A DNA stretch of 64,000 bases from Haloplanus sp. (GCF_028275055.1 NZ_JAQCNJ010000060.1:1-64000); one strand, 5' to 3'. Shown: positions 46,432 through 56,430, counted from the first letter of the stretch. Notes: a model not told the origin generated them from the letters alone. Program-made: numbers and translations.

Positions 46432-47754
46432 GTGACGCTCTCACCGCGCGGCGGAAACGAACCGTTCACGTATGCGAGTTTCCGATTCCACGACGTGTTC
46501 GGATCGACGCTAGAGACGGTCCGTGGGTTCGACCGTCCGGTCTACGCCGTCGCGGGTGGGCGGTTAATCAACGTGTTCGGCTCGGGACTGGTCTATCCCT
46601 TTGCGACCATCCACTTCCACCTGCAGGTGGGTATCCCGCTGAGCGTCGTCGGACTCGGACTTCTTGCAAACAACGTCGCCACGGCGGCTGGAACGGCGGT
46701 CGGGGGCTACCTCACGGACCGGTACGGCCGGCGGCCGGTGATGATCGGGAGCATGGCGTTCTCGGCGGTCACCCTTGCGGTGTACGCGCTCGTGACCTCG
46801 GGCGCGGGCTTCGTTGCCGTCGCGACGGCCGCCGGTCTCACGACAGGGTTGTACGCCCCGGCCAGCCAAGCCATGATCGCCGACCTCACCGACGCCACGG
46901 ACCGAGAACGCGGCTACGGTCTCCTGAAAGTCGCCAGCAACGTCGGATTCGGTTCCGGCTTCGTCGTCGGTGGGGTGCTCTACGAGGTGGCGAACGTCGC
47001 CGTCTTTGTCGCCGACGGTCTCACCTCCGCCGTCGTCGCCATCGTTCTCGTCGCCGCGTTGCCACGGGTCCACGACGGTCGGGCCGCCCCCCTCGCCGAG
47101 AGCGTCGGCGATTGGGGACGGATCGTCTCCCGCCGTCGCCTTCTCGGCCTCGCCTTTCTGAACGTCGTGTTCGCGGTCATGTACGCCCAGATGCAGGCGA
47201 CCGTCCCGGTGGTCGCCAGCGAACGACTCGGTCTCGACTCGGCACAACTCGGTACGCTGTACGTTCTGAACCCGGTCGTTCTCGTTCTCTTCCAGTTGCC
47301 CATCCTTGAGGCAGTCGGCGACTGGCGACGCACCCGCGGACTGCTCGCCTCCGTCGCGTTCTGGGCGGTCAGCTTTCTTGCCGTCGCCGGGGTGGCGCCG
47401 GTCGCCGCCGCGGTAGACGGCGCGGCGGCAACGACGGTCGGTGTCGGTCTGATCGGCGTTTTTCTGGTTCTCCGAACTGTCGGTGAGGTGTTGCACTCGC
47501 CGCTTGTCACCTCGCTCGCCAGCGACTTCGGCACCGCCGACGGTCGCGGCTCGCGGCTTTCGCTGATCGAAATCGCCAAACGCCTCGGGATGGGGTTGGG
47601 CGCGGCCCTCGGCGGGGTGTTTTTCGATTACGGGGTCGCGGCCCTGCTCTGGCCGGCGCTGATCGCCGCGTGTGCCGGTCTCGCGGTCGGGGTGTTCGCA
47701 CTCGAGCGCCGCGTCTCGCCGGCCGAAAACGGCGCCGTTGCCCGCGGCGAGTGA
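46432..47754 (+). CDS. MFS transporter
   Basis: 440-aa protein with 12 hydrophobic segments. The loop 2-3 motif GGYLTDRYGRRPVMIG is the major facilitator signature; the drug-efflux subgroup is suggested by the overall similarity to MdtH-like exporters, but substrate is unknown. The central cytoplasmic loop separates the halves (VHDGRAAPLAESVGDWGRIV). The second half has an unusual Gln/Met segment (FAVMYAQMQATVPV) seen in this subgroup. GTG start at 46432 is tentative; ATG-free N-terminus until MIGSM. Monocistronic. Confidence 0.88.
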   Translation: MTLSPRGGNEPFTYASFRFHDVFGSTLETVRGFDRPVYAVAGGRLINVFGSGLVYPFATIHFHLQVGIPLSVVGLGLLANNVATAAGTAVGGYLTDRYGRRPVMIGSMAFSAVTLAVYALVTSGAGFVAVATAAGLTTGLYAPASQAMIADLTDATDRERGYGLLKVASNVGFGSGFVVGGVLYEVANVAVFVADGLTSAVVAIVLVAALPRVHDGRAAPLAESVGDWGRIVSRRRLLGLAFLNVVFAVMYAQMQATVPVVASERLGLDSAQLGTLYVLNPVVLVLFQLPILEAVGDWRRTRGLLASVAFWAVSFLAVAGVAPVAAAVDGAAATTVGVGLIGVFLVLRTVGEVLHSPLVTSLASDFGTADGRGSRLSLIEIAKRLGMGLGAALGGVFFDYGVAALLWPALIAACAGLAVGVFALERRVSPAENGAVARGE

Positions 47755-47928
47755 CGGACAGGCCCGCGACCGGCCGCCGCTCAACCCCCGCGTGCCCCCC
47801 GACAGCCGATAACCAAGCGTCGGTGGCCGGCCGGTTCAACGTGGCGTTCGTCCCGGTCTACGCCTCTAGTTATATCGTCTGATACTGTGGCCAGAGCGTT
47901 TTTTGACGGGCGCTACACCCCCTCTGAC

Positions 47929-49913
47929 ATGGCAGGGTCAACGAGCCGACCGGACTCCGCTCGCTCTCCGAGCAATCGTTCGGAGAACACGCTTCGGGAG
48001 TTTGTGACGTACATCCCGAGTGGCGACACCATCCCCGAGTCGACGTGGCGAAGCCGACACCGGAAAATCCTTCTTTTGCTTGCGGCACACGTCCCCTTTC
48101 TCGTGGCGCTCGGGCTGTACGAGGGAACGGAGTCCGCCGTCACCGGCGCGACGATTCCTGCCATCCCTACGACACACGTCCTTCTTGAGGTCGGTGTCGT
48201 CATCGCCCTCGGAGCCCTGCCGGCCGTCCCGTGGTTCGGGCGGCGCGTCCGGACCGCGCTCGCGACGCTTGGACTGGTGACCACCTCGGGCTTTCTGGTC
48301 CACTTCTCGGGTGGCTACATCGAGGCACACTTCCATTTTTTCGTCGTGATGGGTGTCGTCGCCGTCTACGAGGACTGGCTCCCCTTTGCTCTCGGCATCG
48401 GCTACGTCACTCTCCAACACGGCTACTTCGGGATGATCGAACCCAGCCGGGTCTACAACCACGCCGCCGCAATCGCCAACCCGTGGGTGTGGGCGTTCAT
48501 CCACGCGGCGTTCGTTCTCGGTCTCGCTGGGTCGTTGGTGGCACACTGGTACTCGACCGAACGATCACGCGAGAAGGCGGCTGAGAAACTCCGGATGGCC
48601 GAGAAAAAGAGCGAACAGGTCGAGACCCTCGAACAAAAGAACGCCGAGATCGAGCGGGCAAAAACCGCGGCCGAGGAGGCAAAGGCGGAGGCAGAGGCCC
48701 GGCAGGCGGAGGTCGAACGGCTGAACGAGCACCTCGAAACCACTGCCAACGACTACAGCGCCGCGATGGCCCGTGCGGCGACGGCGACCTCACGGTTCGG
48801 CTGGACGCGGAGAGCGAGAGCGAGGCAATGGTCCAGATCGCCGAGGCGTTCAACGGGATGATGGACGAGACGGAGTCGGTGCTGAGCGAGATCCAAACGT
48901 TTGCCCGGCAGGTCACCGAGGCGAGCGAGGCGGCCGAGTCCGGCGCGGACGCGGCCGAGTCGGCGAGTGACGCGGTGAACGAGTCGATTCAGGAGATCAC
49001 CGATAGCGCGAACGAGCAGCGCGAGATGCTCGAAACCGTTACCGGCGAGATAACGAATCTGGCGGCGACCGTCGAGGAGGTGGCGGCGTCCGCCGAGACG
49101 GTCGCCGAGACGTCCCACGAGACCGCGGAGGTCGCCGACGCCGGCGAGGCGACCGCTCAGAAGGCCATGGACTCCGCACGGACCGTCCAGTCGTCGATCG
49201 ACTCGACGGTCGAGCACGTCGAACGCCTCAACGAGCGGATGACCGAGATCGGCGAAATCGTCGAACTTATCGCCGACGTGGCCGAGCAGACGAACCTGCT
49301 TGCGCTGAACGCCAACATCGAAGCCGCCCGTGCCGGCGACGATGGCACAACGGGTGGCGACGGGTTCGCCGTTGTCGCAAACGAGGTCAAACAGCTAGCC
49401 GAGGAGACCCGGGAGTCCGCGGGCGAGATCGAGGAACTCATCGAGAAGACCCAGACCCAGACACAACGGACCGTCGAGGAGGCCCGCGAGGCCGACCGGT
49501 CCATGCAACGGGGCGTCGAGGCCGTCGAGGATGTCGTCGAGGCGTTCTCGCAGGTGGTGGCAAACGTCGAACGGACCGACAGCGGACTGCAGGATATCAG
49601 CGACACGACCGACGATCAGGCCGCAACCACCGAGGAGGCGGCGTCGATGGTCGAGGAGGTGGTGGACATCAGCCGTTCGACCGCCGACGAGGCCGACCAC
49701 GCGTCAACGGCCGCGGCCGAGCAGGCGTCGTCCGCCTCACAGGTCAGTGACACCGTCGCGTCGCTGAGCGAACAGGCAGAGCGTCTCCGGAGCCTCCTCT
49801 CGACGTTCGAGGTGAGCGATGCGGACTCCACCCTCGGTGTGAACGCGGGACCGGGACCGAGAACGGACCCGAACGGCGCCCTCACGATGGAAGACGGCGG
49901 GCGACCGGAGTAA
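47929..49913 (+). pseudogene. Frameshifted aerotaxis-type transducer (HtrVIII-like)
   Basis: Two frames together make one methyl-accepting transducer. Frame 1 (47929-~48785) encodes six transmembrane helices with histidines in AHVPFLVALG, GGYIEAHFHFFVVMG, TLQHGYFGM and FIHAAFVLG, then a coiled coil, resembling the membrane domain of Halobacterium HtrVIII. Frame 2 (~48786-49913) continues with [20 protein letters not shown], then the signalling tip [18 protein letters not shown]. One missing G near 48783-48784 (reading ARAAT|GDLTV) breaks the HAMP region. Restoring it gives a normal ~660-aa protein. Either a recent pseudogene or an assembly error; it has a TTATATC box ~55 nt upstream. Confidence 0.85.
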
Positions 49914-49940
49914 CGACCGCCGGTTCGTCGCCGACCCCGC

Positions 49941-51431
49941 TCATTCCAGACGCTCCCGCACCGCGTTCCGACTGACGGTCCCGGAGTCGGTCCGTGGAAC
50001 GACGTCGCCAAACCGGATCGTCCGCGGGAGCTCGTACCCCGCGAGCCGGTCTCGGCAGTGTGAGCGTATGTCGGCAGCCGAGAGGTCGGCCTCGTCGTGG
50101 GGAACGACCAGCGCGGCGACGCGTTCACCCCACTCGTCGTCCGGAAGGCCGACGACCGCCGCGTCCGCCACGTCCGGATGCGCCACGATGGCGTCGGCCA
50201 CCGTGGCTGGGGCGACGTTCTCGCCGCCGGTGACGATCAGGTCGTCGGTGCGGCCGGTGACCCACACCAGACCGTTTTCGTCGCGGTACCCCACGTCGCC
50301 GGTGTGGAGACCGCCCGGGCCAAACGCCGATCGGTCGTCGTCCAGATAGCCGGGGGAGACGGTCGGCCCCGACACGACGAGTTCGCCGACCTCACCTGGC
50401 GGTCGCTCGTCGCCGTTCTCGCTCCGCACCGAGAGATCGGTCCAGAACAGCGGTCGACCGACCGTTCCCGGGTGTGCCCGCGCCTCCGCAGGTGTCGCCG
50501 TCGCGATCTGTGAGGCCGTTTCGGTCATCCCGTAGGTCGGAAAGATCGGCACTCCCCGGTCGCGACACCGGTCGAGCAGGTCACCTGTCGCCGGGGCGCC
50601 ACCGAGCAGGACTGCCCGCATCGACGGGCCGAGCGATCCGTCCGTCGCGTCGAGGAGGCGGGCGAGTGTCGTCGGCACGAGCGACGTGGCCGTCACGTCG
50701 TAGGTCTCGAAGTCGGCGGCGACCGCGGCGGCGTCGAACGATTCCCGGGTGACGACCGTCATGCCGTACAACGGGAATCGGACGAGTGGTGTGAGACCGC
50801 CGACGTGGTGGCAGGGCAGGGCGACGTGCCACGTCTCTGCCCGATCCAGCCCGAGTCGGACCGCCGAGGCGACGGCGCTGGCGAGAACGTTTCCGGCCGT
50901 CAGCCGGACGCCTTTGGGCCGTCCCGTCGTCCCCGAGGTGAACGGGACGAACAGCGTCGAATCGAGGGCCCAGTCGTGGGGAACGACCGCCTCGGGTGTC
51001 CGTCCCGCGAGCGCGGTGGCCCCGGCCTCCGAGCCGTCGACGGAGGCGACGGGAACGGCCGACTCGTCGACCCCCGCCGTTGCCGCGGCCGCGATGGCAT
51101 CACGTTCGGTCGTCGCATCACAGAGTATGGCCGCGGCTTCGGCGCGATCCAACCGGTCCGCGAGGTCGGGTTCCGGGAGTTGCGGGTCGAGGGGGACTGT
51201 GACCGCGCCCAGTCGGATCGCGGCGTGAACGGCCTCAACCGCCGCCCGCCCGGTCGGGAGAAGCACCGCGAGACGGTCGCCGGGCCGGACCCCGAGTGCG
51301 GCCAGTCGGCCGGCCATCCGCTCGACCGCGGCGTCCAGATCGGCGACCGTCAGCCGCTCGCCACGGTCGGCATCGATAACTGCGGTCGCCCCCGGTGTCA
51401 CGGCCGCCCGGTGGGTGAGCGGACCGTTCAT
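49941..51431 (-). CDS. menE: O-succinylbenzoate-CoA ligase (MenE-like)
   Basis: 496-aa AMP-forming ligase, placed by overall similarity in menaquinone synthesis (activating o-succinylbenzoate with CoA). Motifs: VPFTSGTTGRPKGVRLT (ATP loop), TYGMTETASQIA, and GLHTGDVGYRDENGLVWVTGRTDDLIVTGGEN. The C-terminal A10 motif reads PRTDSGTVSRNAV, with Thr where most ligases have the catalytic Lys (usually SGKxxR). Its ATG overlaps the stop of the epimerase gene. The substrate is inferred; other aryl-CoA ligases remain possible. Confidence 0.8.
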   Translation of the reverse strand: MNGPLTHRAAVTPGATAVIDADRGERLTVADLDAAVERMAGRLAALGVRPGDRLAVLLPTGRAAVEAVHAAIRLGAVTVPLDPQLPEPDLADRLDRAEAAAILCDATTERDAIAAAATAGVDESAVPVASVDGSEAGATALAGRTPEAVVPHDWALDSTLFVPFTSGTTGRPKGVRLTAGNVLASAVASAVRLGLDRAETWHVALPCHHVGGLTPLVRFPLYGMTVVTRESFDAAAVAADFETYDVTATSLVPTTLARLLDATDGSLGPSMRAVLLGGAPATGDLLDRCRDRGVPIFPTYGMTETASQIATATPAEARAHPGTVGRPLFWTDLSVRSENGDERPPGEVGELVVSGPTVSPGYLDDDRSAFGPGGLHTGDVGYRDENGLVWVTGRTDDLIVTGGENVAPATVADAIVAHPDVADAAVVGLPDDEWGERVAALVVPHDEADLSAADIRSHCRDRLAGYELPRTIRFGDVVPRTDSGTVSRNAVRERLE

Positions 51432-51817
51432 GCGTGTTCGACGAGTTCGACGAGGACACCGCCGGTCGAGTCGGGGTGGAGAAACGCAACCTCGTGGCCC
51501 CACGCGCCCGGCCGGGGGTTGTCGTCGACGGTCTCGACACCGACGGCCCGAGCGGCGTCGAGGGCCGCCGCCACGTCTCCCGTCGCGAGCGCAACGTGGT
51601 GGAGCCCGGTCCCCCGAGCGTCGAGGTGACCGGCGACCGGTCCCTCGTCGGTTCGGGGTTCGAGCAGTTCGAGATACCCGTTGTCCACGTCGAGAAAGGT
51701 CACGTTGAGGCCGTCGAATCGCTCCCGGTGGGCGACCGGTGTATCGAAGACGGTTCCGAACAGGTCGGCCAAGGCGTCGGCGTCGCGTGTTGCGACGCCG
51801 ACATGATCGAAACGCAT
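51428..51817 (-). CDS. mce: Methylmalonyl-CoA epimerase
   Basis: 129-aa VOC-fold metalloenzyme interconverting (R)- and (S)-methylmalonyl-CoA in propionate metabolism. Paired betaalphabetabetabeta modules: RFDHVGVATRDADALADLF with the first metal His, NGYLELLEP, then GTGLHHVALATGDVAAAL with a second His and HPDSTGGVLVELVEH with the Glu. Partner of the methylmalonyl-CoA mutase at 52668. ATG 51817 begins the core; its stop overlaps the menE ATG, an odd mixed operon. Confidence 0.92.
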   Translation of the reverse strand: MRFDHVGVATRDADALADLFGTVFDTPVAHRERFDGLNVTFLDVDNGYLELLEPRTDEGPVAGHLDARGTGLHHVALATGDVAAALDAARAVGVETVDDNPRPGAWGHEVAFLHPDSTGGVLVELVEHA

Positions 51818-51859
51818 GCCGCCATCACTGGCCCGCGCGGGCATATAGATTGGTGGGGA

Positions 51860-52150
51860 TTACGACTCGTCGACCGCAAATGGCGAGTCATCGCGGTGGA
51901 CGTAGTCGACCCGTCGGGCGCGGTTGGCCAATCGGGAGAAGTAATCGAGCGCGATGTTGTTGATTTCTCCGTCGGTCGCGAGTTTGAACCGACCGTCGAT
52001 GAAACCGAGGTGTTCGGTTCCCTCGCCCAGCGGTTCGATTTTCAACACCCACTCAGGACCGTTCGTGTTGAGCCAGTTCGCGATTTCGTTGGCCGTGATC
52101 GTGTCCCGGTCGAGTACCTCGCCCGAGGGTTCGCTCTCGCTCTCACTCAT
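51860..52150 (-). CDS. Small conserved haloarchaeal protein
   Basis: 96-aa protein with an acidic N-terminus (SESESEPSGE), a helical part (TITANEIANWLNTNGPEWVL) and beta-like GEGTEHLGFIDGRFKLATDG, ending in a helix LDYFSRLANRARRVDYVHRD. No family recognised. 42 bp upstream of mce on the same strand, so possibly co-transcribed with the mce-menE pair. Starts at ATG 52150, one codon after a GTG. Confidence 0.7.
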   Translation of the reverse strand: MSESESEPSGEVLDRDTITANEIANWLNTNGPEWVLKIEPLGEGTEHLGFIDGRFKLATDGEINNIALDYFSRLANRARRVDYVHRDDSPFAVDES

Positions 52151-52508
52151 CACCTGGAGAAAGAACGGGGGTAACTAAACGTTGTCCCCGTAGACGTGGC
52201 ACTCACACCCGCCGCCACGGCTCCGATTCCCCTTCGGACCGGCCCATTCAGTTCCGTTCCGTCCCGTTCCGGTATCCCCCGCCGACGCCGTCTGAGGGCC
52301 TGTGGCGACGAACGGCCACACGAGCACCGGCGTTACGTGAGCGCACGACCGGTTCGGCGGTGCGACCATCGTGCGCTTCCACCATCGACACACACCTGCC
52401 CGGCCGACCCACGAATCCGGATCGCCGTCGGAACTCGACGACCCGTTCGATCATAACGGCCACCCAAATCTATAAGCCCGATCCTGTCGTCGTCCATAAC
52501 GAAAAACC
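52151..52508. other. Intergenic region without a supported gene
   Basis: About 358 bp between the divergent genes at 52150 and 52509. It is GC-rich with a C/T-rich run (GTTCCGTTCCGTCCCGTTCC, 52252-52271) and ends with the TATA-like AATCTATAAG for the zinc-finger gene. The open frames here have non-coding composition. No tRNA-like arms were found. Confidence 0.5.
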
Positions 52509-52664
52509 ATGAATGATACTGTTCGGGTCGACTGTCCGCTCTGCCCACGGGCCGTGTCGGGTCGTGAGGAACTCCGATTCCACCTACAGGTCGACCACCG
52601 GAAAAGCGCCGTCGTCAACGAGTACGTCGACCGCCTCGACCGGTCGCCACCGGCGACCCCCTGA
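52509..52664 (+). CDS. C2H2-type zinc-finger microprotein (51 aa)
   Basis: MNDTVRVDCPLCPRAVSG leads into REELRFHLQVDHRKSAV. Cys9-x2-Cys12 and His25-x4-His30 with 12 residues between fit a classical C2H2 finger, including the Phe/Leu hydrophobic positions. The rest is a short acidic helix (VVNEYVDRLDR). Single-finger proteins of this size occur in haloarchaea and may bind nucleic acid or protein. AATCTATAAG at about 52467-52476 is the TATA box, giving a leader of ~10 nt. It ends 3 bp before the convergent mutase stop. Confidence 0.75.
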   Translation: MNDTVRVDCPLCPRAVSGREELRFHLQVDHRKSAVVNEYVDRLDRSPPATP

Positions 52665-52667
52665 TTG

Positions 52668-54344
52668 CTACATCCCGGGCTGATACTCCCCGAACTCCTC
52701 GCGGAGGGCGTTCGATATCTCGCCGACCGTCGCGTAGGTCTTGACCGCACCGACAATGGGCGGGAGCAGATTGTCGTCGCCGCGGGCTGTCTCCCGAACG
52801 GCCGCAAGCGCCGCATCGACCGCCTCGTCGTCGCGTTCGGCCCGCACGGTTTCGAGGCGGTCGACCTGCCGGCGTTCGTCCTCCTCGGTAACCTCCTCTA
52901 AATCCACCTCGGGATCCTCGTCGACCTGATACTCGTTGACGCCGACGATGATCCGCTCGCCCTCCTCGATCTCCTGTTGGCGGTCGAACGCCACGTCCTG
53001 AATCCGTCCCTGCACCCACTGTGACTTCACGGCGTCGAGCATCCCCCCACGTTCGTCGACCTCCTCTAAGATATCGAACGCCTCCGCCTCGATGTCGTCG
53101 GTGAGTGACTCGACGTAGTAACTTCCTGCCAAGGGGTCGATGGTGTCGGCAGCGCCGGACTCGTGGGCGAGGATCTGTTGGGTCCGAAGCGCCGTCCGGA
53201 CGCTCTGTTCGGTCGGCAGCGACAACGCCTCGTCCTTGCCGTTGGTGTGAAGACTCTGAGTGCCGCCGAGCACCGCAGCGAGGGCTTGATACGCCACCCT
53301 GACCACGTTGTTGTCGATCTGTTGGGCCGTCAGCGTCGACCCGCCCGTCTGGGCGTGGAACTTCAACTGCTTTGACTTGGGGTTCTCGGCCCCGAACCGT
53401 TCCTCCATGGTCGTGGCCCACATCCGTCGGGCCGCCCGGAACTTCGCCACCTCCTCGAAGATGTTGTTGTGGGCATTAAAGAAAAAGGAGAGCTGTGGGG
53501 CGAACTCGTCGACATCGAGACCGGCATCGAGGGCGGCGGTCACGTACTCGATGCCGTTGCCGAGGGTGAACGCGACCTCTTGGGCCGCCGTGGACCCGGC
53601 CTCACGGATGTGGTACCCTGAGATGGAGATGGTGTTGAACTTCGGCGTCTCCGCGGCACAGAACTCGAAAGTATCGGTGATCAAACGCATCGACGGCTCC
53701 GGCGGGTAAATATACAGGTTGCGGGCGATGTACTCTTTCATGATGTCGTTCTGGATCGTCCCCCGGAGTTCGGACCGCTCGACGCCCTGCTGATCGCCGA
53801 TAGCGACGTACATCGCCAGCAGAATCGCCGCGGGTGCATTGATCGTCATACTCGTCGACACCTCCGAAAGCGGGATTCCGTCGAACACCGTCTCCATATC
53901 CCGCAAGCTGTCGATGGCGACGCCAGACTTCCCGACTTCCCCGGCGGCCATGGTGGCGTCGGAGTCGTAGCCCATCTGTGTCGGGAGGTCGAAGGCCATC
54001 GAGAGACCGGTCTGTCCCTCGTCGAGCAGGTAGTTGAACCGCTCGTTGGTCTCGGCGGCCGTCCCCATGCCCGCGTACTGTCGCATGGTCCACAGACGAC
54101 CGCGGTACATCGTCGAGTAGACCCCGCGGGTGTACGGTTCCTCGCTCGGAAAGCCCACGTCCTCGCGATAGTCCAGGTCGGCCACATCGGCCGGCGTATA
54201 AAGCGGGTCGACCGCCTGCCCGCCCGTATCCGTGGTAAACGAGTCCTTGCGCTCCCCGAACCGATCCACGGTCGGATCGTACGTTTCGCCCTCCCAGTCG
54301 GCTTTTGCCTCGCGGATCGCCGCCAGATCCTCGGGGTCGAACAT
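52668..54344 (-). CDS. mcmA1: Methylmalonyl-CoA mutase large (catalytic) subunit
   Basis: 558-aa TIM-barrel subunit of the B12 enzyme that isomerises (R)-methylmalonyl-CoA to succinyl-CoA. Family signatures: [56 protein letters not shown] and [20 protein letters not shown]. The cobalamin-binding domain (DxHxxG) is not part of this protein and is not in the window, as in split archaeal mutases. ACTTATACT on the opposite strand, 27 nt upstream of ATG 54344, supports leaderless transcription. Epimerase lies 0.85 kb away on the same strand. Confidence 0.95.
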   Translation of the reverse strand: MFDPEDLAAIREAKADWEGETYDPTVDRFGERKDSFTTDTGGQAVDPLYTPADVADLDYREDVGFPSEEPYTRGVYSTMYRGRLWTMRQYAGMGTAAETNERFNYLLDEGQTGLSMAFDLPTQMGYDSDATMAAGEVGKSGVAIDSLRDMETVFDGIPLSEVSTSMTINAPAAILLAMYVAIGDQQGVERSELRGTIQNDIMKEYIARNLYIYPPEPSMRLITDTFEFCAAETPKFNTISISGYHIREAGSTAAQEVAFTLGNGIEYVTAALDAGLDVDEFAPQLSFFFNAHNNIFEEVAKFRAARRMWATTMEERFGAENPKSKQLKFHAQTGGSTLTAQQIDNNVVRVAYQALAAVLGGTQSLHTNGKDEALSLPTEQSVRTALRTQQILAHESGAADTIDPLAGSYYVESLTDDIEAEAFDILEEVDERGGMLDAVKSQWVQGRIQDVAFDRQQEIEEGERIIVGVNEYQVDEDPEVDLEEVTEEDERRQVDRLETVRAERDDEAVDAALAAVRETARGDDNLLPPIVGAVKTYATVGEISNALREEFGEYQPGM

Positions 54345-54512
54345 GACCGATCCGACGGGAGCCGCGAACTTATACTGTTGGCCGGTCGTTGACCGAAGAC
54401 CCCGCCACCACGGCGCGTCGGAACGATGACGGCCTCGCCGATTCCCAGTCGTTGGAAACCGGCGAGACGGTTAGGTTCACGGGGAACCGATCGCCGCGTG
54501 GAGGCGAGACCG

Positions 54513-54833
54513 ATGCAACTTCAACAATACGTACCGACGGACACACTCACACAGGTCCATCCCGGACCACACGGGCCCCATCCGGGTCCACACTGGGGCG
54601 GGCCGATGGACGGCGCGGGCATGGGTGCCGTCGGCGGGGTAAGCGGTTGGTTCGTGGTGGTCCTCCTCGTCTTCCTGCTCACCGTTCTCGTGGTCGTACT
54701 GGCGTACGCGTCGGTCCGGGTCGATGATCCCGACGACGGAGCGACCCGCACCCTCCGCGAGCGGTATGCCGCGGGTGCCCTTGACGACGACGAGTTCGAC
54801 CGCCGACTGGACCGACTCCGTGAGGGCGATTAG
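54513..54833 (+). CDS. SHOCT domain membrane protein
   Basis: 106-aa protein. N-terminal part is Pro/His/Gly-rich (VHPGPHGPHPGPHWGGP), followed by one transmembrane helix WFVVVLLVFLLTVLVVVLAY and a C-terminal SHOCT motif LRERYAAGALDDDEFDRRLDRL. SHOCT domains are small helical oligomerisation units of unknown function. The frame is open from 54426; ATG 54513 begins the mature-like N-terminus and avoids the Arg-rich shadow. Confidence 0.75.
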   Translation: MQLQQYVPTDTLTQVHPGPHGPHPGPHWGGPMDGAGMGAVGGVSGWFVVVLLVFLLTVLVVVLAYASVRVDDPDDGATRTLRERYAAGALDDDEFDRRLDRLREGD

Positions 54834-55207
54834 CTCTGCCGGGAGTGAGGCGATGGGCACTGTAAGCCGTTCAACGGGGGGGTGGACGACATCGAGGCGA
54901 CACCGGGACAGGTCCGCTCTTTTGTCGGCGAGGTGACGCCCACAAACCACCAGGTGACAACGAGCACCGAGGGGAGTCGAACGCGGGAGTGAGAACCTGA
55001 ACACATTGGTCGTCGGAGCGCGCCGAGTCGCTCCGGGAACCCGGTCGGCGCACCGTCCGTGCGGACGTGGACGCGGTACTCGCGCCGGAGTCCCGGCCCG
55101 GCCCGGAGACGGACGGCCGCCGGATCGCCGCCCGTCGCGGTCGGTAGCCGCTCGGCGGTACCGCTCAGTGGCACGATTGAAGAGGCCCCGCCCCGATGCG
55201 TGGACAA
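54834..55207. other. Intergenic region with a possible coding remnant
   Basis: No complete gene in ~374 bp. On the plus strand 54882-54992 reads VDDIEATPGQVRSFVGEVTP then TNHQVTTSTEGSRTRE and stops, which has coding-like acid-rich composition. It is preceded by a stop and lacks a promoter, so it may be a fragment of a decayed gene. An ATTGAAG box at about 55172-55178 is the likely promoter of the next gene. Confidence 0.35.
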
Positions 55208-55978
55208 ATGTATATGGCAGACGAGACGTGGCCGGAGTTGGGCGACTACTTCGCAAACGAGTCACTGGCGCTTGTCCCGCTTGGATCGACCGAACAGCAC
55301 GGTCCCCACCTTCCCCTCGCCACCGACCACCTGATCGCGGAGGGGTACGCCCGAGAGGCCGCTGAGCGGACCGGCTTTCTTTGCACGCCCACCATCAACG
55401 TCGGCGTCAGCCCCCACCACAGACAGTTTCACGGGACGATGTGGGTCGACGCTCCCACCTTCCGGGACTACGTGGAGTCGGTCACCCGCAACCTCGCGTA
55501 CCACGGTATCGACCGCGTTGTCTACGTCAACGCACACGGCGGCAACGTCAAACACCTCCGCGAGGTCGGGCGCCGCCTCCGCGACGACGGGACGCTGTAC
55601 GCCGTCGAGTGGATGTGGAACGACAGTATCCCCGAGTTGGTCGATGACCTGTTCGAACAGAACGGCCCCCACGGCGGCCCGAAGGAAACGGCGATGATAC
55701 AACACCTCCATCCGGAGTTGGTCCGCGAGGACCGACTCGCCGATGCCCGCGACGGCGGGGTACCGGATGTCGAGGCGGCCGACACGGTCAAACACGGTGC
55801 ACGGACCTTCTACGACGCCGCCGACAACACGGGCAACGGCGTTCTCGGCGACCAGACCGACGCCACCGCACAGAAGGGTGAGCGTATGTTCGAGGCGGCG
55901 GTCGACCACCTGTGTCAGCTTTGCGTGTGGCTCGACGACCAGCGATTCGAGGATCTGCTTCCCGAGCCACACGTCTGA
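55208..55978 (+). CDS. Creatininase-family amidohydrolase
   Basis: 256-aa metal-dependent amidohydrolase. Signature metal ligands: [17 protein letters not shown] (Glu, His, Asp), then [13 protein letters not shown], and a later Glu in PKETAMIQ. In archaea members include ArfB, the formamide hydrolase of riboflavin/F420 synthesis, which is the best functional guess here; creatininase itself is unlikely. Two further in-frame ATGs (55196, 55214) exist; 55208 fits a TATA-like ATTGAAG ~30 nt upstream. Confidence 0.85.
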   Translation: MYMADETWPELGDYFANESLALVPLGSTEQHGPHLPLATDHLIAEGYAREAAERTGFLCTPTINVGVSPHHRQFHGTMWVDAPTFRDYVESVTRNLAYHGIDRVVYVNAHGGNVKHLREVGRRLRDDGTLYAVEWMWNDSIPELVDDLFEQNGPHGGPKETAMIQHLHPELVREDRLADARDGGVPDVEAADTVKHGARTFYDAADNTGNGVLGDQTDATAQKGERMFEAAVDHLCQLCVWLDDQRFEDLLPEPHV

Positions 55979-56043
55979 GGTTGCGGCGTGTCGACGCGGG
56001 CGCTCCGCCATCCTTTTGCCGTCACGACCCCCACAGACGAGCC

Positions 56044-56430
56044 ATGTTTGGTGGTGGCGGCGGTATGAACCCCCGGAAGATGAAACAGATGATGGAACAG
56101 ATGGGCATCGACGTTGCCGAGCTCGATGCCGAGGAGGTCGTCATCCGGACGGCCGACGAGGAACTCGTCTTCTCCGACGCGCAGGTGACCCGGATGGATG
56201 CCCAAGGGCAGGAAACCTACCAGGTCGTCGGCGAACCCGAGAGCCGCGAGCCCGGATCGGATGCGACGGCCATCGAGGCCGGTGACGACGAAGCCGACGC
56301 CGACGAGGGGCCCGACCCCGACGACGTCGCCCTCGTCGCACAGCGCGCAAGCGTCGACGAGGAGACGGCCCGCAACGCGTTGGAGGCGACGGACGGCGAC
56401 CTGGCGGCGGCGGTCGCCCGACTGGAGTGA
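56044..56430 (+). CDS. nac: Nascent polypeptide-associated complex protein
   Basis: 128-aa archaeal NAC-alpha homologue that binds nascent chains at the ribosome. The Gly-rich start ([21 protein letters not shown]) precedes the NAC beta-barrel ([19 protein letters not shown]). An acidic linker leads to a C-terminal UBA domain ([30 protein letters not shown]). ATG 56044 is fixed by the family N-terminus. Its stop overlaps the GTG of the tRNA methyltransferase gene. Confidence 0.95.
   Translation: MFGGGGGMNPRKMKQMMEQMGIDVAELDAEEVVIRTADEELVFSDAQVTRMDAQGQETYQVVGEPESREPGSDATAIEAGDDEADADEGPDPDDVALVAQRASVDEETARNALEATDGDLAAAVARLE

Noticed and set aside
52151-52508. Possible gene or RNA in the long gap near the zinc-finger gene
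   Set aside because: Frames here have stop codons or non-coding composition; no hairpin set or tRNA features were found.
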